Source: Morchella semilibera (lineage: Eukaryota; Ascomycota; Pezizomycetes; Pezizales; Morchellaceae). From it: a DNA stretch of 64,000 nucleotides. The translations under genes and the position numbers were made by a program. Under the pieces are notes generated by a model, which was given only the letters and a program-made list of their open reading frames with translations, did not search any database and was not told the origin of the DNA. The stretch is taken from assembly GCA_009192285.1 (NCBI GenBank), contig WBVU01000005.1, forward strand, positions 434,001 through 498,000. Direction: 5' to 3'. This document shows, piece by piece, positions 56,466-64,000 of the stretch (positions within the stretch are counted from its first letter, which is position 1; the number at the start of each line of letters is the position of its first letter).

Positions 56466-58529
56466 TAATTTAGTGCATGCCATCTCGAGTAGATTATCGC
56501 GGGGATCTTATCGGATGCTCTTGAGGTTACTGCCAAGCCTCACGCCTCTCATCGACCCTCCTCCTCCTCCGACCCCCCCTTCCCCCTCTTAACCGCGCCC
56601 ATAGCGACCCTTGTTTCACCCCCTCCAATTAATTGCGCTCACCCTGGTTCGCTGGACACTGCCTTACCGACGCCCCTCGCACTCCCCCTACACCTTCCCT
56701 CGTACTATGCTACCGCTAACACCGACCCCCCACACCTCTACTAGAGCCACCACGCGCAAAAACCAAGAGAGAGTGTGCAGCGCACTCGTGGGCGGTGCAC
56801 CTGCAGAACCCCCGACGACGGAGTCCTGTTTGACGATTCGGCCTGGAATATAATCATACCACCACCACGATGTTAGGAGCTCGGGGAGATCGATGGCGGT
56901 GGGCCTTGTGGAGCGCGTAGGGATGTAGGGAACCGGGTGTAGGGGTTGGGGAAGGGAGGTAGAAGGGTTTATATGGCATCTGTGGGTATTTCCCTCGAGC
57001 CATACGAGGGGGTAGGAGAAGAAGAGTTGGTGACTAACCCGAATGCTAAGACCGGGGGAGACGGCAGTCTCCCGCTATATCAGAACCCGAGTTGTTCAAC
57101 ATGTTCAGCCCCGAGAGCAGGTACATGGTCAACGAATGACTGGCACTCATGCACTGTCACATGATTACGCTTAGGGGGTGTACTTGAGCTGGTATCTCTA
57201 CGGGCCTCCCGCCCTCCCCAATCCTGCTAACCTACCCGCAGAGGCGAATCCATCTCGATCTCCTCCTTAAGACGCCAGAACGCGCCCACGTCTCGAGCCC
57301 ATCGCCGCGCTACCCTACATAGCATCGGTGTTGTCGGGGGCTGGCACATCCGGACGCTTCCAAGAGTCAATAAAGACTACCTCAGGAGAGGAACAATTGG
57401 GCATCATCTAGCAGAGAAATCGATGTAAGAGGACAGAATTACGATTGTTAATGGCTATGGTAGGAAAACATGGTTAGGAGAACGAAGGTAAATGGGGAAG
57501 AGAAACTGCAGAAATTGCTTTGGTTTAGCTAGTTTATTTCCTTTGTCCGAGTAAAATAATAGTGCTATATTGCCAAAAATGTCTCAGGGCTTACCGCCTT
57601 TGCGCACACCACACCTACCCATAACTAAAGGTAAACCGGGTAATAAAACCCACCCCTCAATTAATAAGGCAAACCTCATTGTCATGATCTACATAATCAT
57701 AAAAGATCACTCGAACTAGTCCTCCTCCTTCGAGCATGCCTTGTAATATCTTTTTGGCCCCCTGCGAAATAGCCATGAGTATTTCACAAAAAGCCACACC
57801 ACAGTTTCAAGCAAAAGTCCCTGTCCAACCGTCCCGCCCGCAGCTAAAACATGATACCACCTATGCCGATACCCCCGATAGAGTGAGTGGATCCTAAACT
57901 ACTAATCGAGCTTGCGATCCCAATGGGTGGTGATTCTGGTGGGCGGGAAGAGAGTACCTCCAGAGGAAACCTGGCCATTAAAAGGTCGCCTTCGTCACAA
58001 GACTGGTCGTTTCGCCAGTTCCCCTACATGCCAACTCCCCGTCAGTACACTGCATACCTTTGCTCATATCTCCCCTCATGCAGCCTCACCTCCATCTGCC
58101 TCCAAATCCAGATCTCGATCTCCCCCCACCCAACCTCCCGACCCGCATCGCTCTAATACCGGTTCTCATTCGGCCCTTACCACTGCACCCGCCCACCCAC
58201 TCTCCATCCTAGAAACACCGTTCTGCTGCGCGATCACGTATTAGCTTTTCCCTCCTTATATACCCCTTCTACCGATCAGACCCTAAATCCAACACCTGCC
58301 CCCAGCCCACCCCACTAGCAGCATGTAGCAGCTGCACCCAATGCGTCCCCCGACGCGACCCTATGCCCAGCGGCACAAGAACCGCTCAAATCAGGCATCG
58401 CCGTCCGGCACAGAGCTGCAGTTGTATCCATTCTGCGTCTCGAGAGGTCTGATCTTTGTCGCGCAAAGATTCACTGTGGTTGTTGGCACTGGTCCTTGCC
58501 GGGGTGCGGGGTAGCAGCGGAAGAGGCTG
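56466..58529. other. no gene seen
   Basis: This is GC- and pyrimidine-rich noncoding sequence. The Pro/Ser-rich frames near 57.9-58.2 kb resemble the low-complexity stretches at 17.8-18.1 and 24.0 kb. Confidence 0.45.
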
Positions 58530-58850
58530 GAGCTAGTCCCGTACCCAAGCAGCTTACTGCTCACCGTGGAGTCTGGAGCATTAGCTTCCCGACAAAATGC
58601 CGGGTACCAGCCCGACATAGCATCCAATCTACTATGTCGGCGACCCAGATCAAGCCCGACACACTCCACTTGGTATGTCGGTGACCCGGATGAAGCGCGG
58701 AGGTGCTGAAAGGTGTTAGTTCTCGTGTCGGAGAGGTGTCGGAGGGTCAAGTAAAGCCCGCCAGAGGCTAAAAGAAGTTAATTTTCCTGTCGGCGACCTA
58801 AATGGGGAAAAAGAAAACCTTAACTCTCAAGTCGGAGGCTAAAAAAACCT
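58530..58850 (-). repeat. dispersed repeat family R1, copy 7
   Basis: In inverse orientation it has GTCCCGTACCCAAGCAGC, CACCGTGGAGTCTGGAGC, CCCGACA words and TGTCGGAGAGGTGTCGGAGG. It aligns best with copy 1, sharing the AGACCCTACGGTGAGCAG-type block. Confidence 0.6.
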
Positions 58851-58949
58851 TATTTTTCTCCGTTGGGGGCTAGGTGCGAGCCCAGGTTGGATCTGGTGCA
58901 GGGGATGGGGAGATGGGGCTTGACAATGTGGCGGTGGCTGGGAGCACTA

Positions 58950-59269
58950 TGGTGGCGGACACTCCAGGCGGTGATCAGTCCCTTTTAGGGAAGTGTCTAA
59001 GCCTAATGGGGACAGATCGAGTGCTGAGTCGTGAGGATTTCAATCCGGCCTTAACAAATTTTCATGGTAACAAACTTTTGTCCTGCCTAACAAAATTGAA
59101 ATCCTGTTTTCTCAACACAACGTGATTTGATTTGCAGACCGTACTTTGATTCTCCTACTGATTCTCTATAGAATTACTGTGGCTGAATTCAAAAATAATT
59201 GATTTGTGGTGAAGAGCTAGATTTGGCGTTCCTCTGCTTTTACTGGCCCCGTTGTCGTGTCCGCCACCA
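58950..59269. mobile_element. 320-bp MITE, TGGTGG family, copy 2
   Basis: The ends are TGGTGGCGGACAC and GTGTCCGCCACCA. The interior matches 31826-32196 in inverse orientation (ACAAACTTTTGTCCTGCC, TTGAAATCC, GATTCTCCTACTGATTC). TA is present on the left; on the right the flank was altered by the adjacent hairpin insertion. Confidence 0.75.
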
Positions 59270-59270
59270 T

Positions 59271-59371
59271 GCTCGCACTTCATAGCGTTTCTGAACACAG
59301 CCGCTATTACATGCATTTTTCTGGGTGTATGCAATATTACTCGTGTTCAAAAACGCTATGAAATTGCGAGC
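59271..59371. mobile_element. 101-bp hairpin element with ACCAT duplication
   Basis: GCTCGCACTTCATAGCGTTT and its near-perfect inverse ending AATTGCGAGC form a ~28-bp stem around a ~45-nt loop. ACCAT lies on both sides (59266-59270, 59372-59376). Confidence 0.7.
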
Positions 59372-59401
59372 ACCATTTGGGGTCATGGTGGGGACTTGAC
59401 C

Positions 59402-59448
59402 CGTGGCAAATGGTACCTCGGGCGGGGCAACATGCCCCGCGGGACCGG
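59402..59448 (+). repeat. short dispersed repeat, copy 1
   Basis: GGCAAATGGTACCTCGGGCG and the following AACATGCCCCGCGGGACCG recur at 63890-63936 with a few changes. Confidence 0.65.
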
Positions 59449-59821
59449 CCCCACCTCCGCTGGAAACCATACTGTCGCACGACATCCCCGACGACCACTA
59501 TTGCATGCCATCAAAAACTCAAATATTAGATTTTTTAAGCCAAAAGGAAAATACGATCGGTAAACCAAAAGATCAGCGGAGGTAGTAGGTTCATATGATG
59601 ATGGTACCAAAAGTACAACCGTGCGAGCATGGCTATCAACTGCGTCTACCCGATCACACCAACCTAGTACAGCTAGTAGAGGATTATCCCCCCCTACAGA
59701 TTCGTATTAGTCATTTGCTTGCACAGTGCGCAGGAAGGCACTACCGGTAGAGCCGCAAACCTCAACAAACCACAAACAAACACACAATTATTTGACCAGA
59801 TATATCATCCATCCAACGATC

Positions 59822-60631
59822 ATGTCCTCCTTTCCTCCTTGCCCGCTACTCTCGTTACCTCTTGAGATCGTATTCCTCATTATCGAATACCTCAACGCCC
59901 GCTCCTTTGCATTCCTTGCCCGCACCTGCCGCGCAATGCAAACCTTACTCCGCCCTGACCTCGATCTATACTTCGAGATAAACTTTGAAAAACTTATGCT
60001 CTGGGCGGCGCGCTACAACCGGCCTTACACGCTCCAACGTGCCTTCCTCATCCGTACCGCCCGCCCCGGAGACTGGAGTGTGGGCAAGGCCACCCTCCTC
60101 TTCCAGGCAATCTCCAGGCATTCCTCCGACGTGGTCCGCACTCTCCTTGCAAACCATGTTGACCCCAACAAGCCGTTTCGGGAGACGTTTCTGATTCCGC
60201 TTTCGGTCGCAGTCCAGGAGGGCGACATAGAGGTGGTCGAAATGTTGTTGCAGGCAGGTGCGGACCCCAACAGGGATCGTGGGTTCGGTAGATCACCAAT
60301 GGAGTTGGCGAGATATCACGAGAAGTTTGACATCATGGACCTTTTGGTGATGTATGGTGCGGACCCGCTCATAGATTGGGGATCTTCCTCCTGCTCATGC
60401 GGCAGCGGGCAAGGTGATGAGTCGGATTCTTCCTCATGTGGCAGCGGGCAAGGTGATGAGTCGGATTCTTCCTCATGTGGCAGCGGTCAAGATGATGATT
60501 CGGAATCTTCCTCACCCGGCAGCAGGCAAGATGATGATCCGGAATCTTCCTCATGTGGTAGCGGGCAGAATGATGATTCGGAATCTTCCTCACATGGCAG
60601 CGGGAAAGATGATGAGTCGGATTCTGATTGA
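59822..60631 (+). CDS. F-box/ankyrin protein with acidic tandem tail
   Basis: This is a single-exon gene of 269 residues starting MSSFPPCPLLSLP; the frame extends upstream but this ATG directly precedes the F-box. Residues ~8-45 form an F-box (LLSLPLEIVFLIIEYLNARS, then FLARTCRAMQTLL), the Skp1-binding module of SCF ubiquitin ligases. About three ankyrin repeats follow (residues ~60-185, e.g. IPLSVAVQEGDIEVVEMLLQ). The C-terminus is six 13-residue repeats (GSGQGDESDSSSC type), highly acidic and Ser-rich, and likely disordered. It could act as a substrate adaptor, but the target is unknown. The length is typical of small fungal F-box/ankyrin proteins. Confidence 0.8.
   Translation: MSSFPPCPLLSLPLEIVFLIIEYLNARSFAFLARTCRAMQTLLRPDLDLYFEINFEKLMLWAARYNRPYTLQRAFLIRTARPGDWSVGKATLLFQAISRHSSDVVRTLLANHVDPNKPFRETFLIPLSVAVQEGDIEVVEMLLQAGADPNRDRGFGRSPMELARYHEKFDIMDLLVMYGADPLIDWGSSSCSCGSGQGDESDSSSCGSGQGDESDSSSCGSGQDDDSESSSPGSRQDDDPESSSCGSGQNDDSESSSHGSGKDDESDSD
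60399..60630 (+). repeat. 39-bp coding minisatellite
   Basis: Six in-frame units of 39 bp (last one short) make up the 3' end of the F-box/ankyrin gene. The first two are nearly identical and later ones diverge. Confidence 0.9.
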
Positions 60632-61456
60632 TTGATCATGTTGGAGATGGGTCTGTTTCTCCTGCGGCAGAAGGTGGTGTGTCTTAGAAATCTAAACAAG
60701 GAAGCGATATTATTTTTACAACTCTGTTCACATATTAGCAAAAAGTCAGATTTCGCGTGGGTGCTTGCAGTGAGAGATTGAACATCTTGCCAGCTAGGCT
60801 ATCAATTCATATAATAATGATAAGAGCTTTTATCAAGCTGTCTCTAGTATTTTCATAACAGGGAGGGATGATAAATTGCGTTTAGTAATCAGAAAGAAAG
60901 CGTAGCAATTTCTCGACGACTTTCCCGACGCCTTCCCTAATGCCATTCCCGGAAGAGAAGATTATGCAAAGCCGTCATAAAATGCATCATACACACCGTT
61001 CAGGAGAGCCCTCAACGGGTAATGCATCAAGGGATGCAATATCATGTTCGGTTTTGTATGAGCAATGTGTCGATAATGGATCAAATGATGCATTTCCTAG
61101 CGTGGTAGAGCGTAGAGAGGTGATCGGGGAAGAGATAATGTTTTATGGAAGTATCGGGTAGGGGTAAATATGTTTGAGAGGAACAGAAGAACGGATGTCG
61201 AGCAATAGCTCATCGAATACTTTCCTCCAATGTCATGGATCGGGAAAGTGGAGGGTAGCACTTGGCGCGGCCACAGAAAGCAGGGATGGGGCGGACAAGG
61301 AGGGGAATAGCGTGGAGGTTAGTGTGTGGGAAGTACGGGGAAGTCTTTTACAGTCGGGCATTCTTTTTTGGGGGGGTAACGTTGTTGCCCATTAAATGGG
61401 CCTTTTACCCGGGGAATTTTCGTGATCGTTGTCGGAGCGCCGAATCAGGTCCGTTT
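60632..61456. other. no gene seen
   Basis: Short frames at 60940-61161 and 61174-61395 are unsupported. Confidence 0.45.
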
Positions 61457-61637
61457 GGTACTTTAATGCCCGATCGGGGGCCTGATTTCAGCCTTAAAAA
61501 GGGCTTAGTGAAAGGTTAGTCTAATAAAGACCTTATTCAAGCCTTTTTAAGAATGATTTGAGGAATATATAAGGTCTTTATTAGACTAACCTTTGACTAA
61601 GGCTTATATAGGAATATCCGTTCCGGCGTTAAAGTAG
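61457..61637. mobile_element. ~181-bp foldback MITE
   Basis: TACTTTAA at the left and TTAAAGTA at the right begin long imperfect TIRs, containing a perfect block AAAGGTTAGTCTAATAAAGA on both arms. A partial copy is at 42190-42340. Confidence 0.75.
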
Positions 61638-62789
61638 CTGGTCAAGTTTATTAATCATCTATGTACCTACACATGCTAAGGAGAACACCAAACAAGTCCA
61701 TGCTATGCCACAAACGGTACCGAGACTCACTGCTTTTTGGGCCCGCGACTAGACTTGGCGTGTACTCGCTGGTCAAGACCTTTTACAACCACAGAGGATT
61801 TTCCGGGACGCCGAGACTTGGTAGAAAAAGTGGGAGAGATAGCATAATAGAGCGCCTTTACCAATTGTCAAAACCCGAAATCTAACCTCTGCCACACTAA
61901 AAAGTGGGTTGCCGAAACTCAACCCTGACTAGGCGGGGATGTAGGATACGCCTGGATATGTTTATTATACTGTATGTAGTTCATATCCAACCAGCGTATT
62001 CCACCGTAAGCGTGAAGAATTATTTACCTACGGGGTTTCCCCGATCATGACTTCCTGATGTGGTTAATCTGGTTACTGGGGGGAAGTGTCATTTTTAGAG
62101 TGTCAATTGTCAGATTTGACACGCTCTAATGGTCCCGGGAATCCACATCGCATTCCCGCGCCCCGCTTAGCTTAGCTCCGCGCCCTCGGATCGGACTTCA
62201 GGCATCGAGATTAACCCCGCACTGCTTCATCTCGCTTATTTCAATCCCGTCTGTTTTCGGCGTATCTGGTGGGGAGTGCGCTACGGGTGTTGATTACTTA
62301 GGCCAAGGTGATGTCAATGGTGTGGCGGCAACAGCCTACGAGCAGCACCTCCACCACGAGCAACACTGGATACTAGTTCATGGTGTTTCATACTAGGCAG
62401 CTTGACCTTGAAGCTTGAGCCCCTACCAGATATTTTGCAAAGCGTTGGGGACAAATCCCCAAGATAGACTATCTCTCAAATAGGCTATCACAGTGTTCTA
62501 GGTACCTCCTAGAGCTACTTGACAACATGGTTCTTCTGATCCTATTCCCGAGACGATTGGGATCAGGCTCTGTTCGGTTGACATTGAGTTGGTTGCGATC
62601 TATGGATTGGATAAAAAGAACCCCTCCGGAGGTGATTATTTTATTAGGCCCAATCCATAGATTACAACAAATCTATGGATTCGATTGAATATGAAGAATT
62701 ACGTGGTATAAATCCTAGGGAGATCAAAAAAGGTGACAAAAACTTGGTTTCTGGTGGGCGTGTCCTGGTAGCTGAGCTAAATGTGTTGG
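61638..62789. other. no gene seen; two small hairpins
   Basis: No coding frame is supported. Small inverted repeats occur at 62093-62128 (TTAGAGTGTCAA) and at 62597-62667 (ATCTATGGATTGG). Confidence 0.45.
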
Positions 62790-63051
62790 GCAAGTGTGGG
62801 AGAATTTCTTTTCATTACCGGAGAAGAGAGAAGTGGTTGTAAATGCTTTTAGGAAAATAGGCTTATCTCTGCCTATTGACGGGTCATGTGATAATAAAAT
62901 AGCTGTCAAAGGAATAAAACCAGATAAGATTCATATTGGAGATTGGCAAGAAACTGGGGAGGAAGATACGGAAACCCAGGGCATTGATCTTGAACAAGAG
63001 ATTGGGGCCGCGGATGACTTCAATGATGCAATGGATTTAGTTGACAAGTAA
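62790..63051 (+). pseudogene. DDE transposase C-terminal remnant
   Basis: The frame encodes VWENFFSLPEKREVVVNAFR and KIGLSLPIDGS, then an acidic tail ending AMDLVDK. The W..F......VV.AFR..G.S...DGS pattern is typical of the C-terminus of DDE-superfamily endonucleases from fungal transposons. Coding upstream (from ~62690) is only recognisable in pieces with stops, so the gene is truncated. An LTR fragment follows. Confidence 0.5.
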
Positions 63052-63159
63052 ATTAATGTATTTGATATCTTCGCAGACTTGGCCTAAAAAATCTTTACCC
63101 TAAGCGCTAGGATGTTTGGGGTTAGTTGCGGGAAGAAGTACCGGCTCCCGGGAAGGGTG

Positions 63160-63310
63160 ATATTTCTTGGGTCCTTTCATATTCTATGGGGTTTGTCATA
63201 CGCGTTAATAACGGGTCTTCTCCTTTCGGTATTAATAGGGGGCTCACCCCCTCGATCTTGTACTTTCTCTTCCTTTCTTCTTTACGCAACGTCTTCTTCT
63301 TCCAGCACTA
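63160..63310 (+). repeat. gypsy LTR fragment
   Basis: GGTATTAATAGGGGGCTCAC, CTTGTACTTTCTCTTCC and TTTACGCAACGTCTTCTTC match the LTR remnant at 24640-24775. Confidence 0.6.
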
Positions 63311-63653
63311 AAACAGATACATACGTCAAGAATTTGTTCCGCTACAATAGTCAATATCACGAATAGTGGTGACTGAAGGGCGCAGCGGTCCATTTTAAGA
63401 AACAGTGGGACCGCCCACGACCATTCCTCACCCAGCAGTATGTACCTACACAGCTCCCATTCCCCCATCCAGTACTGCCCATGTAACGTATTTCACCGTG
63501 TGCCCGCTCATCAACGAAGAACGCGCCATACAAGGACATTAGCAAAAAATCACCGTCCTCGGCTCCACAGAGGCGAGGGGGCCCAGGGAGTACAGGAAGG
63601 AATTTTGTCCCTGTGGAGGACATATCTCTCGCGGAGCTCACCGAGCATTATTA

Positions 63654-63769
63654 GAGACTTTGCGCAAATAGAGCCAGCTCCATTTTCCAGTAACCTGATT
63701 GATGCCGATCCCATAGTCTGCCAATCAGATAATCGAAATATAGAGCTGACTCCATTTGTGCAAAGTCTC
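63654..63769. mobile_element. 116-bp foldback MITE, TA target
   Basis: GAGACTTTGCGCAAATAGAG and its imperfect inverse ending CAAAGTCTC form a ~30-bp TIR, flanked by TA (63652-63653, 63770-63771). Confidence 0.8.
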
Positions 63770-63887
63770 TATCTGATAGCCTCTGCTCGGCGAGCAAACA
63801 CGTATCTTTTGCCACATTACGAGTCACTTTAGAGCCTTGACCAATTCTTGGCCGGTAGACTGACGTCACGGTGGCGATTAGACAATT

Positions 63888-63940
63888 GATGCGGCAAATG
63901 GCACCTCGCGCAGGCTAACATGCCGCGCGGGACCGCTTTT
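63888..63940 (+). repeat. short dispersed repeat, copy 2
   Basis: It matches 59402-59448 (GGCAAATGGCACCTCG ... AACATGCCGCGCGGGACCG). Confidence 0.65.
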
Positions 63941-64000
63941 TATTCATGCTATCTAAATCTACTCCACATGCCTTCCGCGGAACTGTTCCCGCGGTCTTGC

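Noticed and set aside
60399-60630. CRISPR-like array
   Set aside because: The 39-bp units are contiguous, in frame, have no spacers and encode the protein tail; this is a eukaryotic sequence.

Overview
The window looks like a repeat-rich, gene-poor stretch of a filamentous ascomycete nuclear genome. The evidence is short introns (about 49-240 bp) with GT..AG ends and CTAAC/CTGAC branch points, chromodomain Ty3/gypsy retrotransposons, Fot1/pogo-like DNA transposons, and two NACHT-ankyrin (NLR-type) genes. A Pezizomycete such as a truffle (Tuber or a relative) would fit, but that is inference from gene and repeat content and no species marker is present.

Layout. 1-9.05 kb: a left-truncated gypsy chromovirus (element A) whose 3' LTR is interrupted by a second, 6.6-kb gypsy element (B, 2471-9046; near-identical LTRs, 5-bp target duplication). 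Element B is broken by a solo LTR in gag, by frameshifts in pol and by a 137-bp MITE. 9.1-11.9 kb: a Tet-like 2-oxoglutarate dioxygenase remnant converging on a decayed pogo transposase, which carries a second copy of the same MITE. 12-33 kb: almost no genes. It holds two copies of an ~0.8-kb non-autonomous element, copies of an unnamed dispersed repeat, many TA-flanked foldback MITEs, an integrase remnant split by an 833-bp element, and one hypothetical coiled-coil gene (30.5-31.7 kb).

33.3-40.6 kb (+): a complete 9-exon gene for a ~2190-residue esterase-NACHT-ankyrin protein. 47.0-51.4 kb (-): an 11-exon gene for a ~1251-residue DUF7708-like/coiled-coil/NACHT/ankyrin protein. The two genes converge, with an orphan ankyrin fragment between them. 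In both, the ATP-binding P-loop is encoded by a microexon (22 and 25 nt) with identical splice phases. Both have ankyrin arrays with high-order internal duplication. The second gene has an 8-bp insertion that puts its last repeats out of frame. Such proteins are candidate non-self recognition receptors.

52.1-54.3 kb: a structurally complete pogo/Fot1-type transposon (38-bp TIRs, TA target site) with a 3-exon, 616-residue transposase and an intact DDD triad; it is the likeliest active element here. 54.3-64 kb: further MITEs and repeats, an F-box/ankyrin gene with an acidic 13-residue tandem tail (59.8-60.6 kb), a DDE transposase remnant, an LTR fragment, and no other convincing genes.

Exon structures were built by hand from reading frame, splice sites and family similarity. 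No alignments or database searches were run.
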